The notes: a model not told the origin generated them from the sequence alone. DNA of 10,419 nt from an uncultured Clostridia bacterium (GCA_934162925.1 CAKPJR010000036.1:1-10419), one strand, 5' to 3'. Counted from the stretch's first letter, positions 1 to 6,284 are shown. Translations and numbers: made by a program.

Positions 1-1281
1 ATTAGCTACAATATTTCCTGTTAATATAATATCATATCTTTTATTTTTTATATAGTTATTATAATTATTATCATTGACCTTTATAATACTTATTCTAATT
101 CCTATTTCTTGTAATTGTTTTTTTATTTCTTCTGCTAATAAAACTCTTCTCTTATTACTTTCATTTACTATAAGAGTAAATTCTAACTTATTATTCTTTT
201 TCTTCCAACAGTTATTTATATAATTCCATCCATTATCTCTTAAGATTTGTTTTGCTTTGTTTATATCATATTCATAAATTACTTCTTGATTATATAGATA
301 ATTTCCATAATCCAATGGAAAATTACTAATTATATATTTATTATTATACACATTATAATTTATAGACTTCTTATCAATTGCATAGTTTATAGCTTTTCTA
401 ATTTCTTTATCCGATAATATTTTATTTTCATTATTTAAACACATATATTCATATTCTCTATTAGCTGCTTGCTTTGCATTATACCCCATTGTTCCAATAT
501 ACTCTGCATATTCCGTATTATCTGTTATCATATAATCTATTTCGTCTTTAGTAAGTGCATTATATAAGTCCTTTACAGACTCCTTTAATATTACTCTAAT
601 CTTTTTTATTTTGGAATCTTTGTTTCCATTTTCTATTAATACAATCGTGCTTTCTTCTATATTGTCTATTTTATATTTACCTGTTCCTATTGGCATTTTA
701 CTTTTACTATTTAAAGTTCCTTCTTCATAACTATGGCTTGCCAATATAGGAAAACACATTTTATATTCAAAAAATGGTGTTTCTTCTGTTAATATTATTT
801 TTACTGTATATTTATCTATTTGTTCTACGATCTTTATTTTGCTTACATTATCTTTATATATTGAATTTATTTTACTATCTTGCAAATTTTTTATTGTAAA
901 TATAACATCTTGTGCAGTAAATTGTGTCCCATCATGCCAGTAAATATCATCTTTAAGTTTTACAATATAAGTTGTCGAATTTATTTTTGAAAATTCTTCC
1001 GCTAACAAGTTTTCTATTTTATAATCATAAGATATATCTAATAGTGATTGAAATATTAATTTATCTATATATTGTACATCTCTATTCTTGCTTGTTAAAG
1101 GATTAATAGTATCAAATCCCGTTATTCCTATATTTATTTCTCCTTCAATATTTAATTCTGTTTTGCTATTCTTGATTTCAATGGGAGTTTTTTTTGAATC
1201 CTTATATAAAACATATATTGATATTCCTACTAAGACAATAACTACTATAAAAAAGATATACCTAAATACACTAGTTTTCAA
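1..1281 (-). CDS. Oligopeptide-type ABC transporter substrate-binding protein (SBP family 5), C-terminus cut by window edge
   Basis: The protein captures a solute outside the membrane, usually a di- or oligopeptide, and hands it to an ABC permease. 427 codons are visible and the frame is still open at base 1. Residues 7-26 form one hydrophobic helix with no lipobox cysteine, so it looks anchored by an uncleaved helix and not by lipid. Family 5 hallmarks follow: YWHDGTQFTAQDVIFT near residues 114-129, an IGTGKYKI segment, and a KEIRKAINYAIDKKSI segment matching the family's conserved RkAlsyAiDr region. The start is TTG at 1281, six bases after AGGAGG at 1288-1293; no ATG start with a ribosome binding site lies nearby. 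It follows spoVS on the same strand but is separated by about 200 bases of hairpin-rich sequence, so separate control is likely. Family assignment is firm; the substrate is unknown, and partner permease genes would lie beyond the left edge. Confidence 0.9.
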   Translation of the reverse strand, partial: MKTSVFRYIFFIVVIVLVGISIYVLYKDSKKTPIEIKNSKTELNIEGEINIGITGFDTINPLTSKNRDVQYIDKLIFQSLLDISYDYKIENLLAEEFSKINSTTYIVKLKDDIYWHDGTQFTAQDVIFTIKNLQDSKINSIYKDNVSKIKIVEQIDKYTVKIILTEETPFFEYKMCFPILASHSYEEGTLNSKSKMPIGTGKYKIDNIEESTIVLIENGNKDSKIKKIRVILKESVKDLYNALTKDEIDYMITDNTEYAEYIGTMGYNAKQAANREYEYMCLNNENKILSDKEIRKAINYAIDKKSINYNVYNNKYIISNFPLDYGNYLYNQEVIYEYDINKAKQILRDNGWNYINNCWKKKNNKLEFTLIVNESNKRRVLLAEEIKKQLQEIGIRISIIKVNDNNYNNYIKNKRYDIILTGNIVAN

Positions 1282-1304
1282 GCTGTCCCTCCTGTTTTTA
1301 TATT

Positions 1305-1335
1305 GAACAAAGCGACTTGGGGTCGCCCTTTGTTC
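1305..1335. repeat. Inverted repeat / hairpin 1 of the intergenic element
   Basis: GAACAAAG (1305-1312) pairs with CTTTGTTC (1328-1335), then CGAC (1313-1316) pairs with GTCG (1322-1325), leaving a two-C bulge and the loop TTGGG. It lies 12 bases upstream of the ribosome binding site of the substrate-binding protein gene, so on the minus strand it could form part of that mRNA leader. No U-tract follows on either strand, so it is not a standard terminator. Confidence 0.75.
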
Positions 1336-1337
1336 TC

Positions 1338-1379
1338 GCCGATTTGAGTTTCCGAATGAAACGAGGAAATCTCAAAGGC
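1338..1379. repeat. Inverted repeat / hairpin 2 of the intergenic element
   Basis: GCC (1338-1340) pairs with GGC (1377-1379) across a two-base internal bulge. TTTGAG (1343-1348) pairs with CTCAAA (1371-1376), and TTTCC (1349-1353) with GGAAA (1365-1369) across a single bulged T at 1370. The loop is 11 bases (GAATGAAACGA). It is separated from hairpin 1 by only two bases. The imperfect, bulged stem is more like a structured RNA or palindromic repeat unit than an intrinsic terminator. Confidence 0.75.
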
Positions 1380-1400
1380 AATAGCGATTATAGCTTTTTT

Positions 1401-1433
1401 ATATAGTAGGAAATGAGAAATTTCCTACTATAT
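1401..1433. repeat. Inverted repeat / hairpin 3, perfect 14-bp stem
   Basis: ATATAGTAGGAAAT (1401-1414) pairs perfectly with its complement at 1420-1433 around the loop GAGAA. A run of six T at 1395-1400 lies before it on the plus strand, so on the minus strand the stem is followed by A and not U, which argues against a normal spoVS terminator. A TATAAT on the minus strand (1387-1392) lies between hairpins 2 and 3, but no fitting -35 box is visible. Confidence 0.75.
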
Positions 1434-1479
1434 AATAAGGAGACTAATAAGCTTAGCCCCCTTTTATATATTTAATTAA

Positions 1480-1743
1480 CTATTTTCTGGATTCTATTAT
1501 TAATTTCATTCCCGTTCTGTTTTCTCCTTCTACCTCCACTTCTGCAAATGCCGGTATGCATACTAAATCTACTCCTGCTGGTGCCACAAAACCTCTTGCT
1601 ATTGCTACCGCTTTTACAGCTTGATTAAGTGCGCCTGCACCAATTGCTTGCATTTCTGCTTTGTTGCTCTCCTTTACTAATCCTGCAATTGCTCCTGCTA
1701 CTGAATTTGGGTTTGATTTTGATGAAATTTTTAAAACTTCCAT
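1480..1743 (-). CDS. spoVS: Stage V sporulation protein S
   Basis: SpoVS is a small Alba-fold protein. In Bacillus subtilis it is needed for progression past stage V of sporulation (coat assembly, heat resistance) and it affects septation. The 87 residues match the usual length (about 86) and most positions of the family, including the highly conserved central block GAGALNQAVKAVAIARGF (about residues 35-52), VDLVCIPAF and the RTGMKLIIE tail. An AGGAGG at 1750-1755 is well placed for the ATG at 1743. The gene lies 149 bases downstream of ymdB on the same strand, the order found in B. subtilis (rny-ymdB-spoVS), so the two are probably cotranscribed. No clear terminator follows the stop codon; the first strong hairpin is the intergenic element starting 47 bases away. 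Identification is essentially certain; the exact role in this organism is inferred. Confidence 0.96.
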   Translation of the reverse strand: MEVLKISSKSNPNSVAGAIAGLVKESNKAEMQAIGAGALNQAVKAVAIARGFVAPAGVDLVCIPAFAEVEVEGENRTGMKLIIESRK

Positions 1744-1892
1744 TTTTTGCCTCCTAAAATTTTTTTCGTAACTCTATCTTTTGTTTCGTTTGTTACTATA
1801 ATATTTATAATATATTTTACTAATATTGTCTATGATTTTTTGGTAAAAAAAGGAAGTTTCGGTCGCGTAATTCAAGTGTATTTCGGCAAATA

Positions 1893-2666
1893 TTATAATT
1901 TTATTCTACTAAATTTTTCTACTCGACAACTTTCGCTATTTAATTTTAAAATACATCCATTGCATATTACTTCTTTGTCATCACTTACTTTATATCTCTC
2001 TGGAAGTGTTGTAACAAATCTTTTTACAGACGCCCCCACATCCATTCCTATTACAGACTTTTTTGGTCCTGACATTCCTATATCTGTAATATATGCAGTT
2101 CCTTTTTCTAGTATTGTTTCATCAGCAGTTGCAACATGTGTATGTGTTCCAAAAACACAAGTAACTTTACCATCCAAATAATAACCCATTGCAATTTTTT
2201 CTGCTGTTGCTTCTGCATGAAAATCTACAATTATGGCATCTGCTTTATCTTTTATTTTGTTTACAATGTCATCTGCTACAAGAAATGGATTTTCTGATAG
2301 CACGTTCATGCTTGCTCTTCCTATTAAATTTATAACTGCAATTTTTTTATTTAAACAATTATAAATTCCATATTCATTTCCTACTACTCCTTTAGGATAG
2401 TTTGCTGGTCTTAATAAATTCTGATTATCTATTATGTTAAAAATTTCTTTTTTACCCCATGTGTGATTTCCCATTGTTATTACATTTACCCCTGCCAAAA
2501 CTAAGTCTTTATATATTTTTGCTGTTATTCCCATACCTCCAGCACTATTTTCTCCATTTGCTATTACAAAATCTATATTGTTCTTTTTTATCACATTTGG
2601 CAATATTTCTTTAACTCTTTTTACTGAACTTTCTCCTATTATATCTCCTAAAATTAAAATGTTCAT
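1893..2666 (-). CDS. ymdB: YmdB-family metallophosphoesterase (cyclic-nucleotide phosphodiesterase)
   Basis: YmdB is a cytosolic binuclear-metal phosphodiesterase. In B. subtilis it hydrolyses 2',3'-cyclic nucleotides and affects biofilm and motility gene expression together with RNase Y. The 257 residues cover the full family length (B. subtilis about 264). The metal-site residues all fall at the known YmdB positions: D8 (ILGD), E39-N40 (NGEN), N67-H68 (GNHTW), H150 (DFHAEAT) and H175/H177 (GTHTH). One oddity is G71, where the usual motif has Asp (NHTWD); this is not a metal ligand. The start is chosen at 2666 because the upstream ATG at 2675 is only one base from the GGAGG, whereas 2666 is ten bases away and gives the family N-terminus MNILILGD. 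A promoter TTGTAA-N17-TATAAT lies just upstream. It probably forms a transcription unit with spoVS. Confidence 0.95.
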   Translation of the reverse strand: MNILILGDIIGESSVKRVKEILPNVIKKNNIDFVIANGENSAGGMGITAKIYKDLVLAGVNVITMGNHTWGKKEIFNIIDNQNLLRPANYPKGVVGNEYGIYNCLNKKIAVINLIGRASMNVLSENPFLVADDIVNKIKDKADAIIVDFHAEATAEKIAMGYYLDGKVTCVFGTHTHVATADETILEKGTAYITDIGMSGPKKSVIGMDVGASVKRFVTTLPERYKVSDDKEVICNGCILKLNSESCRVEKFSRIKL

Positions 2667-2675
2667 TTGACACAT

Positions 2676-2683
2676 CCCTCCTT
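2676..2683 (-). promoter_or_regulatory. Ribosome binding site deciding the ymdB start
   Basis: AAGGAGGG directly abuts an in-frame ATG at 2675, which is too close for normal initiation, and lies about ten bases from the ATG at 2666. This favours the shorter protein beginning MNILILGD. Confidence 0.7.
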
Positions 2684-2691
2684 GTTTTATT

Positions 2692-2720
2692 ATTATATAT
2701 TCTTTTATGTTTTTTTACAA
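2692..2720 (-). promoter_or_regulatory. Sigma-A-type promoter for ymdB-spoVS
   Basis: On the minus strand TTGTAA (2720-2715) is followed after 17 bases by a perfect TATAAT (2697-2692). The predicted transcript begins near 2685, only about 20 bases before the ymdB start. It is back to back with the promoter of the plus-strand gene at 2816, so the two units diverge from a shared region of about 140 bases. Confidence 0.6.
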
Positions 2721-2732
2721 CTTAAAGTTTCC

Positions 2733-2747
2733 TTTACATTATGTAAA
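2733..2747. promoter_or_regulatory. 15-bp perfect palindrome, candidate operator
   Basis: TTTACATTATGTAAA is a perfect inverted repeat centred on T2740. It covers the -35 box and part of the spacer of the plus-strand promoter and lies a short distance behind the divergent ymdB promoter. The half-site resembles TACA/TGTA-type repressor sites, but the three-base spacing does not match BlaI/MecI sites exactly, so no regulator is named. Confidence 0.5.
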
Positions 2748-2761
2748 TATTGTGTTATAAT
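2733..2761 (+). promoter_or_regulatory. Sigma-A-type promoter of the orphan plus-strand gene
   Basis: TTTACA (2733-2738), 17 bases, then a perfect TATAAT (2756-2761). Ten of the twelve consensus-box bases that matter most are present and the spacing is ideal. It directs transcription toward the 87-residue gene starting at 2816, giving a leader of roughly 45-50 bases. Its -35 box is inside a 15-bp perfect palindrome. Confidence 0.7.
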
Positions 2762-2815
2762 AATTTAGCATTAAGTAATATCTTAATGACTTTATTATTG
2801 AAAGGGGCCATTCTT

Positions 2816-3079
2816 ATGACCTTACGGGAGTTAATACCTCTTCTTAAATTATATGTTTCCTATCCACAAGAGCTAGGAAATATAGAACTTAAGAATCTAG
2901 ATGACTTTTGTCGTTATCCACTTGTGTCATATTTTTCTAGTGCAGATTTTGCACATGATATGCACACAGCTAAAATTTGCTGGGATAATAACTCTTATGA
3001 TGGAGTAGCGTTTTACTTTCTCTTTCACAGAGATAAAAATAGGAATTTTTCTATGGAACTCGTTGCTCAAACGCCTTAA
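2816..3079 (+). CDS. Hypothetical protein, 87 residues, unrecognised
   Basis: I do not recognise this protein. It is 87 residues, starts MTLRELIPLLKLYVSYP, has no membrane helix or signal peptide, and its second half is rich in aromatic and acidic residues (WDNNSYDGVAFYFLFHRD). The start at 2816 is chosen for the AAAGGGG at 2801-2807, nine bases away; an upstream in-frame ATG at 2750 lies before the promoter -10 box and cannot be used. Reality as a gene is supported by the near-consensus promoter, the ribosome binding site, an uninterrupted frame, a hairpin 23 bases after the stop, and absence of any competing frame. It is the only plus-strand gene in the rny-spoVS region. By hand count 90 of its 264 bases are G or C (34%), and it uses CGG, CGT, ACG and CTT codons, which look rarer in neighbouring genes. 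This may reflect different ancestry. Confidence 0.75.
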   Translation: MTLRELIPLLKLYVSYPQELGNIELKNLDDFCRYPLVSYFSSADFAHDMHTAKICWDNNSYDGVAFYFLFHRDKNRNFSMELVAQTP

Positions 3080-3102
3080 CTTTCAGTAAAAACCTTATAT
3101 TT

Positions 3103-3146
3103 GGAAGAAGTCAATAATAACATAATTGTTCTTATTGACTTCTTTC
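3103..3146. terminator. Hairpin after the orphan gene, probable terminator
   Basis: A 15-bp stem (3103-3117 with 3132-3146, one G-T pair) around a 14-base loop. On the plus strand it follows the 87-residue gene and is followed by AAAATTTTATTATG, a weak U-tract. It also lies between that gene and the convergent PstS-like gene, so it may serve both directions. Confidence 0.6.
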
Positions 3147-3206
3147 AAAATTTTATTATGTTAAATAGTAGCATTAGGTATCTTTCTCCTTATAAATCTC
3201 CTAAAA

Positions 3207-4175
3207 CTAACATTCTTTTATACTTACATATCCTGTATTTTCAATAATTTTCTGTCCTTTTTCTGACAAAACAAATTCTTTTATTTTCTCAATATTTTTA
3301 TTTGTATTATCTTTACGATAAATCATATAAAAATTATCTACAATTGGATATGTATCGTTTCTTATATTTTCTATACTAGGTTCAATCCCATTTAAAGAAA
3401 GCATTTTTATATTTCCATCGTTCACAATGCTTTCTACATAATACCTAAATGAATAACCTATTTTTCTACCAATAAATGTTTGTAAACTTTTTACCATCTC
3501 TGTTCCATTCATAAAAGAAAGCATTGCTGTTTGACTTCCGCTTCCTTCAGCTCTTTGCAAAGCAATAATTGGCTTATCTTCTCCACCAACTTGATTCCAA
3601 TTAACAATTTTTCCTGTATAAATATTTTTAATTTGTTCTAAACTTAAATTATTTACTATGTTATTTTTATTTACAATAAATACAAATGCTTCTTTTCCAA
3701 TTGGTATTAGTTCTAGTTCTACATTTTTGCTTTCTGCATATTCTAATTGTTTTTTAGAAGGCTTTGCACAAAAAATAATATCAGTTTTTCCATCAATTAC
3801 TTTTTGATATGCAACTGTTGTTCCTGTTTTTTGAATTTTGCTATCTGCTAAAAAGTTTTTTCCATCATATTTTACACTTTCTTTTGGATAAAGAGCTTCA
3901 ACATATGATGCATAAATTGGGTACAATGCAGTAGCACCATCAATTTTGGGAATGTCATCTACTATTTTTTCATTAGGAGTCTCGTGTATAATTAATGAAT
4001 CTTCTCTAAAAGGTAAATAAGATTCTATGTCAATAGACTTTTCTTGCATTCCTTTACCATAATTATTAATATAATTTTTTGTAATTAAATTATAAAAACT
4101 ATAATTAAATAATATAAATCCTATAACTATTAAAAATATTATTACTATTTGTTTTATTAATTTTTTATTATTCAT
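3207..4175 (-). CDS. Membrane-anchored PstS-like substrate-binding protein
   Basis: This is an extracytoplasmic binding protein of the PstS/phosphate-binding class (type 2 periplasmic-binding fold). Of 322 residues, 9-31 form a hydrophobic anchor without lipobox cysteine, a 45-residue linker follows, and the binding domain runs from about 77 to the end. Family signatures are IDGATALYPIYASY (78-91, replacing the usual DGSST-type ligand loop), TDIIF (131-135), GKEAFVFIVNK (160-170), LSLEQIKNIYTGKIVNWNQVGG (split region 178-198), an ALQRAEGSGSQTA phosphate-site-like loop (205-217) and a GYVSI end. No pstC, pstA or pstB is adjacent; instead it is the last of three coupled membrane-protein genes. 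Its Shine-Dalgarno GAGGAG (4183-4188) is the last two codons of the upstream 45-residue gene, a sign of translational coupling. A sensor or non-transport binding role is possible; phosphate is not proven as ligand. Confidence 0.85.
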   Translation of the reverse strand: MNNKKLIKQIVIIFLIVIGFILFNYSFYNLITKNYINNYGKGMQEKSIDIESYLPFREDSLIIHETPNEKIVDDIPKIDGATALYPIYASYVEALYPKESVKYDGKNFLADSKIQKTGTTVAYQKVIDGKTDIIFCAKPSKKQLEYAESKNVELELIPIGKEAFVFIVNKNNIVNNLSLEQIKNIYTGKIVNWNQVGGEDKPIIALQRAEGSGSQTAMLSFMNGTEMVKSLQTFIGRKIGYSFRYYVESIVNDGNIKMLSLNGIEPSIENIRNDTYPIVDNFYMIYRKDNTNKNIEKIKEFVLSEKGQKIIENTGYVSIKEC

Positions 4176-4179
4176 TTCT

Positions 4180-4317
4180 TTACTCCTCGTTTGAAATATA
4201 TGCTGTAATAGATAGATTTCTACTTAAATCTATTGTATATTTTACTAATATTCCTGTTGTTATTATTCCTATTAAACATACTACTGTAACAATAATATAA
4301 AATATTTTATCTTTCAT
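4180..4317 (-). CDS. Small single-helix membrane protein, 45 residues
   Basis: A short gene, easily missed by length cut-offs. It starts at ATG 4317, six bases after a perfect AGGAGG (4324-4329), and ends with TAA at 4180-4182. The 45 residues begin MKDKIFYIIVTVV. Residues 5-25 form one hydrophobic helix, and the last 17 or so are polar (DLSRNLSITAYISNEE). The tight arrangement supports expression: its AGGAGG overlaps the TAG stop of the upstream two-helix protein, and its terminal GAG GAG codons form the ribosome binding site for the PstS-like gene four bases after its stop. I know no family for it. Given the coupling, a small partner subunit of the anchored binding protein is a reasonable inference, unproven. 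Confidence 0.75.
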   Translation of the reverse strand: MKDKIFYIIVTVVCLIGIITTGILVKYTIDLSRNLSITAYISNEE

Positions 4318-4327
4318 AAATTACCTC

Positions 4328-4546
4328 CTACATATTAACTACTGCTTTAGATAGTACATACATTAACCTAATGTAAAAAATTACAATTAATATAAAAATT
4401 ATGCCAAAAATAATTGTTTTAATAATTAAAGATTTTTTTATAGTATCATTATCTTTTTTTGCTTTAATAATTATCACAATATTTCTAATACATAAAACAA
4501 AAAAAATAATTGGTATTGACAAAGGAATCATTAATTCCATCTTCAT
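4328..4546 (-). CDS. Small two-helix membrane protein, 72 residues
   Basis: A hydrophobic protein of unknown function with two predicted transmembrane helices, about residues 6-27 (LSIPIIFFVLCIRNIVIII) and 41-64 (IIFGIIFILIVIFYIRL), joined by a lysine-rich cytoplasmic-type loop (KAKKDNDTIKKS). Two nearby starts are possible: ATG at 4546, three bases from the GGGGG of AAAGGGGG, or ATG at 4540, nine bases away, giving 70 residues. The second has more usual spacing; the frame upstream of 4546 has no separate ribosome binding site. It is the first gene of the three-gene unit ending in the PstS-like protein, and its stop codon is embedded in the next gene's AGGAGG. A promoter-like TTGAAG-N16-TATAAT lies directly upstream. 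I cannot assign it to a family. Confidence 0.72.
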   Translation of the reverse strand: MKMELMIPLSIPIIFFVLCIRNIVIIIKAKKDNDTIKKSLIIKTIIFGIIFILIVIFYIRLMYVLSKAVVNM

Positions 4547-4573
4547 TTTCCCCCTTTCATTTAATATTAATTT

Positions 4574-4601
4574 ATTATAAAGCAAAAGGAGTACTCTTCA
4601 A
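4574..4601 (-). promoter_or_regulatory. Possible promoter of the small-membrane-protein/PstS-like unit
   Basis: On the minus strand TTGAAG (4601-4596), 16 bases, then perfect TATAAT (4579-4574). It would start transcription near 4567, about 20 bases before the first gene. The -35 box is inside the hairpin that follows rny, so the same DNA may end one unit and start the next. Confidence 0.5.
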
Positions 4602-4629
4602 TGAATATTTCTATTGAAAGTACTCCTTT
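4585..4629 (-). terminator. Terminator-like hairpin after rny
   Basis: AAAGGAGTACT (4585-4595) pairs with 4619-4629 and TTCAAT (4597-4602) with ATTGAA (4613-4618), leaving one bulged base and a ten-base loop. It begins 18 bases after the rny stop codon. On the minus strand the stem runs into TTTTGCTTTAT, an imperfect U-tract. Confidence 0.65.
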
Positions 4630-4646
4630 GTAATATTTTTTAATTA

Positions 4647-6191
4647 TTACTTTGCATAATCAATTGCTCTTGTTTCTCTAATTACATTAACTTTTATTTG
4701 TCCTGGATATTCCATTTCTGATTCTACTTTTTCTGCAACTTCTCTTGCCATTATAACCATTTGGCTATCTGAAACCTTTTCTGGTTTCACTATTAGTCTT
4801 ATCTCTCGTCCTGCTTGTATCGCAAATGATTTGTCTACTCCTTCAAAAGAATCTGCTATTTCTTCTAGTTTTTCTAGTCTTTTAATATATGTCTCTAAAG
4901 TTTCTCTTCTTGCTCCTGGTCTTGATGCTGATATTGCATCTGCTGCTTGAATTAATACTGCTTCTATTGTTTTTGGCTCAACGTCTCCATGATGAGCTTC
5001 AACAGCATTTATTATTATGTCATTTTCTTTATATTTTTTTAGTACATCAACACCTATTTCTACGTGTGTTCCCTCCATATCGTGATCTAGTGCTTTTCCT
5101 ATGTCATGCAAAAGACCTGCACGTCTAGCAATTTTTGGATCCAATCCTAATTCTTCTGCCATTATTCTTGCTAGATTAGATACTTCTATAGAATGATTTA
5201 AAACATTTTGTCCATAACTTGTTCTGTATTTTAGTTTTCCTATTAGTTTTACTAAATCTGGATGTAATCCATGAACACCAGTTTCTAATACTGCTCTCTC
5301 GCCTTCTTGTTTTATTATTGCTTCAACTTCTTCTTTAGCTTTTTCAACCATTTCTTCAATTTTAGCAGGATGAATTCTTCCATCTTCTATTAGTTTTTCT
5401 AATGCTATTTTTGCTACTTCTCTTCTTAATGGATCAAATCCTGACAAAATAACTGCTTCTGGTGTATCATCTATTATTAAGTCAATTCCTGTTAGAGTTT
5501 CTAGAGTTTTTATATTTCTTCCTTCTCTTCCTATTATTCTTCCCTTCATATCATCATTTGGAAGTGCTACAACAGATACTGTTGTTTCTGAAGTATGATC
5601 AGCTGCACATTTTTGTATAGCATAACCTACAATCTCTCTTGCATTTTTAGCTGCATCTTCCTTAGCTTTGCTTTCTGCTTCTCTAATAAGTGCTGCCTTT
5701 TCGTCTGAAAGTTTTCTATCTAATTGTTCTAATAGCATAACTTTCGCCTCTTCCTTTGACATTCTAGAGATTTTTTCTAACTTAGCTGTTTGTTCTTCTT
5801 TAATTTCTTCTATTCTTTTTGCTTCCTCATCATTTTCTCTAATCTGTCTTTCTAAGTCTCTTTCTTTACGTTCAAAATTTTCTGATCTTCTTTCTAGGTT
5901 TTCCTCTTTTTGTATTATTCTTTTTTCTTGTAGAGTAACTTCACTTCTTCTTTCTTTAATCTCTTCATCTAATTCATTTCTAGTTTTCATTATTTCTTCT
6001 TTTGCTTTTAAAATTTCTTCTTTTTTCGCATTTTCAGCTTCTTTCCTTGCATTTGAAAGAATTCTTTCTGCTTCGCTTTCTGCTCCTTTAATTTTAGACT
6101 CAGCTGTTTTTTTTCTTAAATACATTCCTAATGGTAAACATACAGCTGCTGAGATAAGAAAGGTGATTACCGCTATTAATGTTGGATTCAT
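4647..6191 (-). CDS. rny: Ribonuclease Y
   Basis: RNase Y is the membrane-tethered endoribonuclease that initiates decay and processing of many mRNAs in Firmicutes. The 514 residues match the family (about 520). In order: an N-terminal transmembrane helix (about 5-25); a long, highly charged coiled coil (about 30-185); a KH RNA-binding domain with GRIIGREGRNIK at 217-228; and a metal-dependent HD phosphohydrolase domain with the signature H362-D363 (AGLLHDIGKALDHD), H333 in LNHSIEV and EAHHGD at 398-403. The start is ATG 6191, preceded by AGAGGTG. It carries its own sigma-A promoter with a leader of about 85 bases. In B. subtilis ymdB follows rny directly; here about 2 kb containing four other genes separates them. 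No defects are visible. Identification is certain. Confidence 0.98.
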   Translation of the reverse strand: MNPTLIAVITFLISAAVCLPLGMYLRKKTAESKIKGAESEAERILSNARKEAENAKKEEILKAKEEIMKTRNELDEEIKERRSEVTLQEKRIIQKEENLERRSENFERKERDLERQIRENDEEAKRIEEIKEEQTAKLEKISRMSKEEAKVMLLEQLDRKLSDEKAALIREAESKAKEDAAKNAREIVGYAIQKCAADHTSETTVSVVALPNDDMKGRIIGREGRNIKTLETLTGIDLIIDDTPEAVILSGFDPLRREVAKIALEKLIEDGRIHPAKIEEMVEKAKEEVEAIIKQEGERAVLETGVHGLHPDLVKLIGKLKYRTSYGQNVLNHSIEVSNLARIMAEELGLDPKIARRAGLLHDIGKALDHDMEGTHVEIGVDVLKKYKENDIIINAVEAHHGDVEPKTIEAVLIQAADAISASRPGARRETLETYIKRLEKLEEIADSFEGVDKSFAIQAGREIRLIVKPEKVSDSQMVIMAREVAEKVESEMEYPGQIKVNVIRETRAIDYAK

Positions 6192-6284
6192 AAATAATGC
6201 ACCTCTTTCTTCTATTTAATTTTCAATGTTCAGATTAATATATATACTTTTATTTGAATATATTTTAACTTTCTGTACTATTAT

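Noticed and set aside
1088..1306. 72-codon plus-strand frame rich in Ile and Leu
   Set aside because: It is opposite the start of the substrate-binding protein gene and ends in hairpin 1; its hydrophobic look comes from AT-rich antisense sequence.
1387..1392. TATAAT on the minus strand as promoter of the substrate-binding protein gene
   Set aside because: No acceptable -35 box lies 16-18 bases upstream and there is no extended -10; in this AT-rich DNA the hexamer alone is not enough.
1747..2181. Open frame of 144 codons on the plus strand
   Set aside because: It lies mostly opposite ymdB, whose metal-site residues all match the family, and has no ribosome binding site; it is an antisense shadow.
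2750..2815. Longer 109-residue version of the orphan plus-strand protein from ATG 2750
   Set aside because: That start overlaps the promoter -10 box and has no ribosome binding site; the ATG at 2816 has both a site and correct spacing.
5668..6219. Serine-rich 183-codon plus-strand frame
   Set aside because: It is the reverse complement of the RNase Y coiled coil, whose Glu/Lys codons read as Ser/Phe on the other strand.
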